A DNA stretch of 64,000 nt from Galeopsis tetrahit (lineage: Eukaryota > Streptophyta > Magnoliopsida > Lamiales > Lamiaceae). Where the stretch lies: NCBI GenBank assembly GCA_963675135.1, contig OY776120.1, forward strand, positions 21,852,001-21,916,000, read 5' to 3'. Made by a program: the position numbers and the translations under genes. Numbering within the stretch: position 1 is the stretch's first letter; every line of letters begins with the position of its first letter. Under the pieces are notes generated by a model. The model did no database searches. It saw nothing but the letters and a program-made list of their open reading frames with translations, and was not told where the DNA came from. Positions 11,701-20,439 of the stretch are shown here, piece by piece.

Positions 11701-12958
11701 GGCCTTCTTTCTTCTCCTCCATTTTAGGCTCTCCTTCCTCCAACTTCAACAAGGGTAGTAGAGTGAAATTTCCATGTTTGATCTCTAGAGTTTCCTCAAT
11801 CTCCATTTGTTCCCTATTATCAAAGTCAAAATTGAAACTTTCATAAGTAGAGGAAAAATATGAATGAGAATCAATATCATTTAAATCATCAAAGAAGAGA
11901 GAGTAGGAAGGGTCTTCCAAAGATTCTTGGACACATAAGTCCACAATATCGACGAAGTTCAATTGTTCCACATCCATGGGATGCTTCATTGCGTCGTACA
12001 TCGATATCTTCACTTCTTCTTTACCAACTTTCAATGTTATCTCTCCTCTCCCAACATCAAGCTCGACTCCCGCCGTTGCTAAAAATGGTCTCCCAAGAAT
12101 TATAGGCACTTGTTCATCTTCCTCCATTTCTAGCACCACAAAGTCGGCGGGAAATACAAACTTGTCCACTCTAACAAGAATATCCTCAACTATGCCCTTG
12201 GCAATTGTGATTGATCGATCGGCAAGTTGAAGTGCAATAGAAGTGGGCTTCAACTCCCCTCTTTCGAGCTTTTCAAACAAAGATAGGGGCATCAAGTTAA
12301 TGCTAGCCCCCAAATCACAAAGAGCATTTCTCTTGATCCCATTTCCAATATCACACATGATGACAAAACTACCCGGATCCTTCATCTTTTGTGGCATGTT
12401 CTTTTGGAGCATAGCACTACATGCCTTGTTGAACTTAACAAGCTCGGGTTCATCAATTCGTCTCTTCTTGGAAATCAAGTCTTTGAGGAATTTGGCATAG
12501 TTGGGCATTTGCTCTAAAGCATCGGAGAATGGAATGTTGATGTGGAGTTGCTTGAAAACCTCAAGAAATTTAGCAAATTTCTCATCCAATTTCTTCTTCA
12601 TGAATCTTTGAGGGAATGGTACCATTGTCTTTGGTACCCCCCACTCATCACATGGTATGCTCTTTTCTTCCTCAATCTTCTTCTCCTTCATCTTTTTCCA
12701 CTTTGGTATTCTTTCTTCACCATCAACTTTCTTTTTGTCTTTTGACTCCATCCCATTTCCTTCCTCCTCTTCGGCTTTTCCCATCTCTACCTCTTCACAC
12801 TCTTCTTCAATTCCACAATTTGCCTTGACATCATCATCTCCCGGTTGAGAGGGCATGGATGGACCCTCATATTTGGTGCCACTTCTAAGCTCTATTGCCT
12901 TGCAATGCTCTTTGGGATTTATCTCGGTTGTTGAGGGAAATTTTCCCTTGTTTAGCAT
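8786..12958 (-). CDS. E0 Pol polyprotein (PR-RT-RH-INT, Ty3-gypsy order)
   Basis: The frame is 1390 residues without a stop. The protease carries ALCDLGASINLMP near residue 215; DLGA in place of DSGA/DTGA is usual in Athila. Reverse transcriptase has VCVDYRELNKAT and the catalytic FMDDFSVFG near 662. RNase H has CDASDYAMGVVLG near 809. The integrase zinc domain is near 1026 (CLPCGGHFG ... CDRCQ), and the core D,D,E residues lie in IDFMGPFPP, SDGGSHF and NGLAEVSNR. A C-terminal chromatin or DNA-binding-like tail follows (GDEVLVFNSRLKLF, LKSKWSGPFVV). RT before integrase defines gypsy. The first ATG overlaps the gag frame by seven bases in another frame, so Pol needs a frameshift or that junction is a mutation. 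Confidence 0.9.
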   Translation of the reverse strand: MLNKGKFPSTTEINPKEHCKAIELRSGTKYEGPSMPSQPGDDDVKANCGIEEECEEVEMGKAEEEEGNGMESKDKKKVDGEERIPKWKKMKEKKIEEEKSIPCDEWGVPKTMVPFPQRFMKKKLDEKFAKFLEVFKQLHINIPFSDALEQMPNYAKFLKDLISKKRRIDEPELVKFNKACSAMLQKNMPQKMKDPGSFVIMCDIGNGIKRNALCDLGASINLMPLSLFEKLERGELKPTSIALQLADRSITIAKGIVEDILVRVDKFVFPADFVVLEMEEDEQVPIILGRPFLATAGVELDVGRGEITLKVGKEEVKISMYDAMKHPMDVEQLNFVDIVDLCVQESLEDPSYSLFFDDLNDIDSHSYFSSTYESFNFDFDNREQMEIEETLEIKHGNFTLLPLLKLEEGEPKMEEKKEGLKPLPEHLKYAYLGENEKNPVIVSSSLASHELDRLLEVLRKHKSAIGWSIEDLKGINPSICMHRTRLEKDRKPIVQPQRRVNPIIQEVIRKEVIKFLDSGMIFPISDSPWVSPLHVVSKKGGMTVVQGEGDELIAMRVATGWRVCVDYRELNKATFKDHFPLPFMDQMLDRLGGFSHYCFLDGYSGYNQIMIAPEDQEKTTFTCTYGTFAWRRMPFGLCNAPATLQRCMMSIFHGLIERIMEVFMDDFSVFGESFESCLTNLDIVLQRCEDTNLVLNWEKCHFMVNEGIVLGHHVSSKGLQVDRAKVVAIEKLPPPSNEKGIRSFLGYAGFYRRFIKDFSKLSKPLSHLLEKDVPFDFTNECVEAFRKLKEALVSSPILVTPNWDEPFVLMCDASDYAMGVVLGQMREKRFHAIYYASKTFNTAQANYTTTEKELLAVVYAFDKFRPYLVGARTVVYTDHAAIRYLMNKKDAKPRLIRWVLLLQEFDIEVRDKKGSENVIADHLSRLDRNEEQKQDVVEVKESFPDESLLMIDTIPVMGVRGDIPWYADFANFLASGMIPEDLGPYETKKFNKEVKSYIWDEPFLFKRGVDSVLRRCVPQEEWEDIIKHCHCLPCGGHFGTSKTGMKILQAGFYWPTIFKDCQTFIRGCDRCQRMGGITKRDEMPLNMFIEVELFDVWGIDFMGPFPPSCGYTYILVGVDYVSKWIEAIPTKMSDARVVIQFLKKNIFTRFGVPRALISDGGSHFVNKVMANLLAKYNVKHKVSTAYHPQTNGLAEVSNRQIKQILEKTVNTTRKDWALKLDDALWAYRTAYKTPLDMSPYQIIFGKACHLPVELEHRAYWAIKKLNFDCDLVGEKRLLQLSELEEFQEHAYENSKIFKEKTKKWHDARLKKKKFEEGDEVLVFNSRLKLFAGKLKSKWSGPFVVKKVFPSGFLELQSKDGSRFTVNGHRVKLYFNPSQKDGGGTKSLEET

Positions 12959-14442
12959 TTGATAACCGCCGTGCTCAACTCTCCAACCGACGTTGCAAGT
13001 TGCCCCACCGTATGCTCGAGATTTTTAATCCCCCTTGAGTGTTGTTCATTGATCTTTGCTTGTTCCAAATTCGTTTTAACTTGTTGCTCTTGAGCTTTCT
13101 TGAACAACTCTTCCATCCGTAAAAGTGTATCTTCCGTAGTAGCTTTTCCTTCCCCATTAGGAAGCCTTGCCCCGGGATCAAATCCGGGTGGATATTGCAT
13201 TGCTCCTTTTGGGTTAGAATACGCCAAGTTGTCATGACTTCGGAAGTTTTGATTTTGATTCCCTTGAAATGAGGTGGATGGCCCCCCTTGCATCGGGTGA
13301 CTTTGATTGGGTTGGAGTGTTGAGGATTGACCACCTTGAAAACGATTTTGTTGAGGAGCTTGATATGGACGACCACCTTGAAAGTTTTGTTGATGGTTTC
13401 CTTGATATTGTGGCCTACCCATTTAGTTCACATCTTCCATTTGATTCATCGAAAGCTCTCCTTGAACCATTGGTAATGGGCTTTCACTTGGTTGATTAGA
13501 CGAAAGAGCATTCACCTTCTCAATTAACGTGGTGATCATTGTTTTCATGGCGTCCACCTCATTAACTTGAGCAACTCGATGCCTTCCTCCTCTATCAATC
13601 CTCATTTTAAAAGAATTGTTCGATATCCCCTCCATTATTTGCTTGATCTCTTCCGCCGACTTGAGCCATATCGAACCTCCGGCACAAGCATCCAAATGAT
13701 ATTGGTCTTCTTCTCTCAAGCCACAAAAGAACCAACAAGTCGTTTGCTCCAATGGAAAACCATGTTGAGGACAAGTTATGAGTAGGTTGGTAAACCTTTC
13801 CCATGCTTCTTTAAGGCTCTCATTAGCTCCTTGTTTAAATTGAGAGATATTTTGCTTTGCTTCCATTGTTTTGGAAGGAGGGTAGTACTTCAATAAAAAC
13901 ATTTTCTTCAATTCTTCCCAAGTTCTCACCTCTCCCGCCGGAATGCTTGTTTGTAACCATGCTTTTGCCTTTCCGGAAAGTGTGAAGGGAAATAGCCTCA
14001 ACTTCTTTGCATCTTCGAACACACCGTTTTGTTTGAGTGTATCGGCTATCTCTAAAAATTGAGCCAAGTGCTCATTTGGGTCTTCTTCAAAGCCTTCCTC
14101 GGTCCTCCCTTCAAATTGCTTCTCTCTAAGCATTCTCAACAAAGAAGCACTAATCTCAAAATTATTGGCCTCCACATTTGGCCTTGCTATCCCATCATAA
14201 TGCTCCCTTTGTTGAGGCTCAAAGTACTCTCTCATGGGCCTCCCATGTTGTATTGGAGGACGAGGTTCTTGTCTTTCCGGTTGAGGTGGAACGGGTACCT
14301 CTTGAGGATATGCACCTTGGGGTGGATGGTATGGATAAGGGTGGGGATAATACCCTTGAGGTGGAGGTTGATAATACCCTTGAGGATAATGTGGATACGG
14401 ATATGGTGGATAACCTTGGGGATACCCTCCACCGGTCTCCAT
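12952..14442 (-). pseudogene. E0 gag (two in-frame pieces split by one stop)
   Basis: ATG 14442 opens a Gag with a Pro/Tyr/Gln-rich head (repeated YPPYPYPHYPQGYYQPP-like units). A retrotrans_gag-type core follows: FPFTLSGKAKAWLQT, TWEELKKMFLLKYYPPSKT, FKQGANESLKEAWERF. TAA at 13423-13425 ends it, but the same frame is open on to 12952 with a Gln/Gly/Asn-rich segment and a coiled-coil-like tail (EELFKKAQEQQ ...). Athila Gag normally runs straight into Pol. Here the single stop and the frame change at about 12955 break it. No CCHC knuckle is seen, which is common for this lineage. The element is probably inactive. Confidence 0.8.
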
Positions 14443-14982
14443 TTTTTGACAGAAAAAGGGGAAATGAGATTTTAAAGAAGAAGAGAAGAAGTTGTTTACC
14501 TTTCACACCGATCGGAAGAACACGAAATCGTCGGAATGCTTGAGATCTCACTAAAGAAGGAGGCTTGTGAATCTCTGAAATCTCAAAAGTTCGAAAATGG
14601 TTTCTGAGAGGGAAAGGCTCTATTTATAGACATACATATCCAGGGACTAAAATGCAAGAAAACGGGGTAAATTTTGCAATTTCCCTAAGATTTGGGGTTG
14701 TCCCCGAAATCGAGGCGACCGGTTGGACTCCACGCGCGATGTTTGAGTGCCCGCACGCGCAAATTTCAAAATCAGCGTGCGCGCCTGACACTAGTCACAT
14801 CTGACGTCATTAAAGTGCTTGGGGAAGCATTTTTGTTACGGGAAACGAGGCGACCGCTGGCAAATCTCATCATCAAATTTTTCAGGTAAAATAAATGTCG
14901 AAGACAAGTCTATATCAATCGAAGACGATCACACTGCCCGCCTTCCTAACTCGAATACGAAGAAAGCCGACCAGGGGACAAA
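14443..14982 (-). other. Promoter-like DNA upstream of E0 gag, chimeric junction
   Basis: No LTR copy or primer site of E0 is found here. On the minus strand there is a TATA box (14620-14630) about 180 bases before the gag start. A leader with a splice-donor-like GTGAAAGGTAAAC near 14505 follows. From about 14650 to 14980 the sequence is richer in CG and ends on the plus strand in a purine run (CCAGGGGACAAA) before an LTR-like start. It could be the 3' tail of another gypsy element that carries an antisense promoter. Confidence 0.4.
14620..14630 (-). promoter_or_regulatory. TATA box, minus strand
   Basis: The minus strand reads TCTATAAATAG, a canonical plant TATA box. Transcription would start about 30 bases on, near 14590, and run through the E0 gag frame. 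Confidence 0.5.
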
Positions 14983-15619
14983 TGTTACACTAGGTCAAAG
15001 AAGTCAATCTTTGACAAGTCAATCCTAGTCATCAGCTTATGTGGCGACGACTAGTCAACCCTAAACCATGCGATGATTAGTCAACATTACAACAAGAAAG
15101 ATGAAATATGTGCTCGCTCGTAAGAAGATATAGACAAGATATCGGCGAGCACATATATATTTGTGATTGTGAAAGATAAGTGATCAAAGTTACTCGAGAA
15201 TGGGCGAGCATGACCACCATTCGTTGGAGATGATCGGGCGATCAGTACTTCCGGCGATCACAGCTACAAAGCTCTCCGCCAGAGACGAGGACGACCACCA
15301 AAGAGGTGGTTTAACCTCGAAACAACCTCCAAGATGCATTAAATGCAGCTTCCCATCACCTTTATTTGGTGGGATCTCAAGGCCAATAGTAGCCCGCCAC
15401 GTATAAAGGCAGGGCAGCCAAAATCCTAGTATATAAGCCCAAAGAAGCACAATGTAAACATAACTTAACCTACTTGCACAAAGACCAATGCAATAATACA
15501 AAGCTTACAAAAGCCATCCAAGCTTCTCCAAGAAGCTATCAATGTTTCTTCATCGTGTTCTTCATATATTCATCATCGGATCATCCACCTTGACCCGTTT
15601 AATCCACGTAAAAACCCCA
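14983..15619 (+). repeat. Gypsy-type (Tat-like) LTR, probable 3' LTR remnant
   Basis: It opens TGTTACACTAGG right after a purine tract and closes near CACGTAAAAACCCCA. CTAGTATATAAGCCC near 15425-15440 is a TATA-like core inside. Short repeated bits (GACAAGTCAATC, GACTAGTCAACC) occur near the start. No second copy is in the window, so the ends and lineage are tentative. Confidence 0.45.
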
Positions 15620-16060
15620 TAATATTATATGATTGTTTAGTGTTTACGAAGTCCACATCCACATCATCCGTTCAAAAGCACGTACAACAAAATGTTTCCA
15701 AGTGATTGAATTAGCTAGATGGAGTAGATACAACCAGATCATATCAATGTGCCCAAAAGATCCTAATTTTGAGACTCATAACACGGAATATATTGCAATC
15801 AATGGTCATGTTTGACAGCAAATACCGATTACACTGAGATTATGATGATATCTAAACTTTATAAATTTTAAAACATAATCCACCCTTAATCTAAGTTATC
15901 AAACAATTTATAAAAGTTGTGATGGAATTTGAATGGAGGGATTTGATCTGTGAATTTTAAATCCACCATAATCTAAGTTATCAAACATAATCCACCCTTA
16001 ATCTAAGTTATCAAACAATTTATCAAACAGTTATCAAAACATAATCCACCCTTAATCTAA
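15620..16060. other. AT-rich stretch with triplicated MITE-like segment
   Basis: AAACATAATCCACCCTTAAT followed by CTAAG occurs three times (about 15871, 15985, 16037). GGAGGGATTTGATCT followed by a shared tail occurs at 15936 and again inside the next element at 16077. A 60-codon plus frame at 15633-15815 shows a protein-like stretch (ELARWSRYNQIISMCPKDP) that I do not recognise. It may be an exon relic. Confidence 0.45.
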
Positions 16061-16928
16061 GGCTCCATTTGGATGGAGGGATTTGATCTATGAATTTTAA
16101 ATCCACCATCCAAATCAAAATCCACTCCACTTATTTGGATTATAAATGAATTTCAAATACTTAAATTTTTGCTCACACATTTTTTTAGTTAAAATTGAGA
16201 GGATTTTAAATCCCCAATAAAACCATGTCATTTGAAATTCATCTATTTTTAAATCCTTTCATAGGGGTGGTTCGGTACGGTATACCGATTGTACTGAACC
16301 ATACCGTTATCATACCGAAATTTCGATATTGAAAAAATTCATACCGTTACCATAGCAAAATTTCAGTATATTGTAATCTCGGTATACCGAAATTTTCGGT
16401 ATGTAAAAATTCATACCGATACCGTACCGTAATTTTGGTATATCGAATTTTTGGTATGGTATATCGGTATATCGATTCATATCGAAAATATTGAACCATC
16501 ATTTCATATCGAAATATTGGTATACCAATTCATACCGAAAATATTGAAGCATTGTTTTATACCGAAATTAATTATTTAACGTTTATTTTATTAATGTTTT
16601 AATAATTAAAATTATTTTAATTTTAAAATAATATAAAATTATTATTTTATTAAGGTTTCGGTATATAGATATACCATTTCATACCGAATACCGAAAAATT
16701 TTCGGTATACCGAAATACCGCGGTATGATCATTTTTCATACCGTTACCGTACCAAGAATTTTGGTACGATATCATACCGTGCCGAAAATTTAGGTATACC
16801 AAAAATTTCGATAATTTTGATATTTTTTCGGTATGAAAAGCTCGGTATACCGAAATTTCGGTATATACCCACCCATATCCTTCCATTTCAAATACCTTTT
16901 CAAATCAAATCCTAAGTCCAAAACATCC
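16061..16928. mobile_element. Tourist-like MITE (TAA duplication), interrupted by a hAT MITE
   Basis: The left end GGCTCCATTTGGATGG and the inverted right end GGATGTTTTGGACTTAGG share the pattern GG.T...TTTGGA. Both flanks are TAA (16058-16060 and 16929-16931), the three-base duplication of PIF/Harbinger/Tourist elements. Without the inner insertion it would be about 250 bp. It has no coding capacity. Confidence 0.5.
16262..16877. mobile_element. hAT-type MITE of CGGTATACCG repeats
   Basis: The 616-bp element begins TAGGGGTGG and ends CCACCCATA, inverted ends typical of hAT elements. The eight-base flanks are TCCTTTCA (16254-16261) and TCCTTCCA (16878-16885), a target duplication with one mismatch. 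The whole body is built from TACCGAAATTTCGGTA-like palindromes, so the RNA could fold into a long hairpin. Confidence 0.75.
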
Positions 16929-16931
16929 TAA

Positions 16932-17353
16932 GTTTAGTTTAAGTTATCAAACGTGACATATGAGTGTAGGCCGATGTGAAATTAGCCGGATCAAAATTGG
17001 CATGCAATAATTACGCCAATAATGTGATTTTTTAAATTTATAAATGTGTCATTTAGGGGACGTCAAATTCAATAAACGTAATGTGCATCGGTGCATGATT
17101 TGTTTTTTTTTTTCGACATCAATGTGCATATTTTGTTGAAATTTAGCAATATGTAGTTAGTGCTCGATTGGTGGCCCAGATTAGACAAGATAAATTAGAG
17201 ATTGTGTCTAATCTGGGCCTATCTTCTATTTTGTGGAACTCTTCTAGGCCCACTACAAACCCGATGGTCCGCTATTAATCAAAGAAAATAGTGCGTTTTT
17301 AATCTTGCAAAAATGGTTGAGATAATTTATCGGCCAAAAAACACGGAGCATGT
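16932..17353. other. Intergenic stretch with possible PIF/Harbinger left end
   Basis: From 17160 the sequence reads GTGCTCGATTGGTGGCCCAG after TTA (17157-17159). This resembles plant PIF/Harbinger ends. Just inside is a 15-bp inverted repeat (17173-17187 and 17205-17219). Nothing else is seen before the following gene. Confidence 0.4.
17173..17219. repeat. Perfect 15-bp inverted repeat
   Basis: GGCCCAGATTAGACA is followed after 17 bases by its exact complement TGTCTAATCTGGGCC. It may be the subterminal repeat of a Harbinger-type element or the relic of a small hairpin element. Confidence 0.75.
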
Positions 17354-18062
17354 GTGGAAAACCAAATTCCATTCTTACCCTCCATATTTAAACCCAAAAC
17401 CCTCATTTTTTCCACAAACCCTCCTTCTATCAAGTGTCAAGTGTCAAAAGACTTTGTAAAGTGGCACTTTGGAGGGTGGGATATATGGCAGCACTATGAT
17501 TTGCTTGACCGTCTTGGTGAGTTCATGGATGGTCGGAACATAAACTCGGTTGAAAAGTACAACATTCTTGTAGAGGACATTGCACAATCGTATCGTGATC
17601 CAATCAATTCCCCCATCACTATGAACATGGATATACCTCGTGATCCCAACATGACTGCTTCTACAATTAAGAGTCTACTATCCGATCTCTCGTATGCTTA
17701 TTTGTACTTCCGTCAATTTGTTTTCCACAAAAAAAGGGTGTTGTATAACTTCTTTTCACACAAGGTGCAAATTTACCCAAAAATCTATTGGGATGATGGA
17801 CTGGTTAGATTTTCATTTTTTATATTGTTTGTTTTACTGTATTATACTAATATCAGTGTATGATGATTAATCCACACTGTGATTGTAGGATATTGAGCAC
17901 TATGCTTGGTTTAGGGAAAATGGATTTCCACTTTATTCCATGTGTCGTGATGTTTTCGAGGGTAAAGGCCTCGACACCTATGCGTGTCCATACATGGGGG
18001 TGGAGTTGTTTGTGCCTACGGGGATTGAAGTGTGCGAGTTAACTGATGTCTTTCGCTCGTAA
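17354..18062 (+). CDS. Two-exon gene of unknown function
   Basis: Exon 1 ends at 17803 (CTG|GTTAGA). The intron is 17804-17888, ending TTGATTGTAG-like (GATTGTAG). Exon 2 runs 17889-18062 with phase 0 kept. The coding stretch is open upstream to a GTG at 17354; the first in-frame ATG is 17525, so a 150-residue product is the safe call and up to 207 residues are possible. TATTTAAAC at about 17384 is TATA-like, which fits a start at 17525. Residues include HFGGWDIWQHYDLLDRLGEF, IPRDPNMTASTIKSLLSDL and HYAWFRENGFPLY. I recognise no family. Past TAA 18060 the frame stays readable for another 13 codons, so the C-terminus may be cut by a recent stop. It points toward the Myb/SANT gene in the locus as it was before E1 inserted. 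Confidence 0.5.
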
Positions 18063-18760
18063 TACCGTGAAGTCAAATGTTTCTACGGTAGAGGCACCTT
18101 TTAGACAAGTCCGGATGATGTCCCTTATTATGCCCTGTGTTTCTTGCCTAACATTGTTCATTTTGGTGTGATTCTGTTGCTTAAAGACAGTTGTTGATGG
18201 TGTGATTTCCTGTTTTGTAAACTATCGTACCAATTTAAATTTCTTGCCTGACATTGTTTTATTCCAGTTGTTTTCTATGATGTTTATATTTATGTGTATG
18301 TTTATGTGTATTTTTTGTGTTTAAATGTTCCAGTTGAAATATGATTATGTTTAGGTTCTAGATAGTCTTGTAATTTTATATATTTGTCACTGTTAAGCAA
18401 AAATTACATGTGTACATATGTTTTACAAATCTTGTGCTCAATATTGACGAACAAATTTCAGTAGCTTTTTTAAACAACTATTTCTACCAATTCACATTTA
18501 ACCACAAATTGTCAATACAATGCAAACAATGCTAAGCAAACATACATATGCGTGGTGTACTACATAGAAGGCTATGAATGGCCAGTACAACATCAAAGAA
18601 GGTTCCACGTTTGGGATAAAATACATGAAAAACATAATAAGGTACATAACTTAAAAAAAGCATAAGAAACATAATAAGGTACGTAACTCGAATAACTAGA
18701 TCATACAGTGATAATCTAAAAACCAGATGCGTCAACCATAGCTTGTGATATAAGACCAGA
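18063..18760. other. AT-rich intergenic DNA left of E1
   Basis: No gene is seen. Before E1 inserted, this joined directly to 60498. It is the spacer between the unknown gene and the Myb/SANT-like gene, which converge on it. CCAGA at 18756-18760 is the left target duplication of E1. Confidence 0.6.
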
Positions 18761-20155
18761 TGTTGGTCCCAAGTTGAGTTAAGAAAGTCTAGAGGGGATG
18801 GGTGAATAGACTTTCAAAAATCTTTCAAAATATCAGAGTTTATAATGCGGAATAGTGTTCTGAATAGTACTGTTCTTACTGAATCAGATCAGTACTTCCA
18901 GTTTTAGTTTTATACTCAACTTTTAATCAGATCTTTACTTAGTAAATTCTATTGTTCTTGGTTAAACAATTATTAAACAAATATCAAACAGAAAATAAAG
19001 AACACAGAATTTTATAGTGGTTCGACCAAAAAGTCTACATCCACTCTCACAATCCCAGTTGTGATGTTTTATTAACTCTTCCTTGAGTTTCTTGTGGCTT
19101 AAAGTCCCAAGATTAAGACTGTGATCTTATCGTTTACACTTCCAAGTGTATCTTCGATCTACTAGTAATTTCACAAGTAACTAGCACACTTGTTTACAAA
19201 ACACAAACTTAAACTGAAAAGTAAAACTTCTCTTGAGTAGCCTTTGATTCTTCTCTTCAATTCAGTGGCTTCTCCTTAGTTCGATTTCCTTAACTCTGTG
19301 AGTTCTTCAAATTGCTTGTAGACTTGCTCTTGAATTCTCTAAGATCAGTAATTGTTTAGTAGTCTTCAGTAGTAGGAGATCATACAGTATTTATAGAACT
19401 TAGTATGACAGTTAGCAGTTTGTGAACTAACTCTCAACTAACTCTAAAACTGTTTTTGTAACTTCCTTTTTTTAACCGACTTTGTAACTTCTTTTTTATT
19501 CCAAGTCAGCATATCTTCAAATAAATCTTCAAATAAATCTTCAGTTATACTTTAAATAAGTTATCCAAACTTATTCTTCAAATTTACCAACTCAGCACAG
19601 TAACTTACTGTTCTGATTTTTACTGTTCTGAGCCAGTCAGCACAGTTCTCAAAACTGTTCTGCACTTCTCCAGAATTCTTCTAAGCTTCTCTTCAACTCT
19701 TCTTTGAAGTCTTCTTATTCTGAAGTAGTCTTCTGAGTCTTCATTAGTCTTCTGATCTTCTTCTAATCTAGTGTTCTAAACTACTGTTCTGATCTTTACA
19801 ATGCTGAATACAATAAAATACAAACTTTACATGTATAAAACCTATCTATACATCAACTGAACTATACACAGCAGAGTACATCTAAGTTCTATTCTATAAG
19901 CTGTCTATACAATACAAAACATCAGCTTAGTTCCTAACAGTTCATATATCAGATCAGTAAACACAATAAGATCAGTAACCATATATAAGATCAGTAACTC
20001 AGTTTTCAATATCTCATTAAGATCAGTAAACATATTTCAGATGACTTAGTTAAGATGACTTAGAACCACATATATTACTAACTTTAAGTTGCTTTTGGCC
20101 ATCAAAACATACAATCATCAATTAGAACATTGTTTCAAGGATTCATATCCCAAGA
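18761..20155 (-). repeat. 3' LTR of E1
   Basis: It opens TGTTGGTCCC on the plus strand and ends CCCAAGA. The partner LTR ends CCCAACA, so the terminal CA has mutated to GA. It lacks a 15-bp segment (ATTGAGTAAGCTAAG) present in the other copy near the start. The part near 19935-20040 holds four AAGATCAGTAA-type motifs. Confidence 0.9.
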
Positions 20156-20172
20156 ATTTCCCCCTTTTTGAT
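20156..20172 (-). promoter_or_regulatory. Polypurine tract of E1
   Basis: The minus strand reads ATCAAAAAGGGGGAAAT directly before the 3' LTR. The same tract is next to the 3' LTR of E3. Confidence 0.85.
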
Positions 20173-20439
20173 GAAGCCAAAACTACTTAAATGTTAATAA
20201 ATCAGTAGTTAAGTATGTAGTCTATCATAACAGTTCATCAAATCAAAATTCATATCATATTCATAATCAGATCAGATAATGCACATATTACACATACTAA
20301 CAGAATATGAAATAAACAGAAAATATAGAAATAAAGATTAAGGTTAGAAATGTTATCTTGTGAGCTTGTCCTTCATCTTCTTTCTTCAGATTCAGATTCT
20401 GAATGCAACATAAAGCCTTGCTTTGATATCCATCATATG

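Larger units (their letters stand above)
2561..14442 (-). mobile_element. E0: Athila-like Ty3-gypsy retrotransposon, 5' LTR missing
   Basis: Read on the minus strand the order is gag (14442-12952), pol (12958-8786), a 1.6-kb gap, a third ORF (7182-5887), a 1.5-kb leader to the polypurine tract, and the 3' LTR (4348-2561). This is the order of Athila/Calypso-type elements. The left boundary is well placed because the Tnt1 coding sequence stops there. No copy of the LTR is seen to the right of gag, so the 5' end is truncated or recombined. The right limit given is the gag start, not a true terminus. Confidence 0.85.

Noticed and set aside
14178..14543. Long plus-strand ORF opposite the start of E0 gag
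   Set aside because: It is antisense to the Pro/Tyr-rich repeat of Gag, whose composition keeps the other strand open.
16650..16886. 78-codon minus ORF
   Set aside because: It is made of the CGGTATACCG repeats of the hAT-type MITE.
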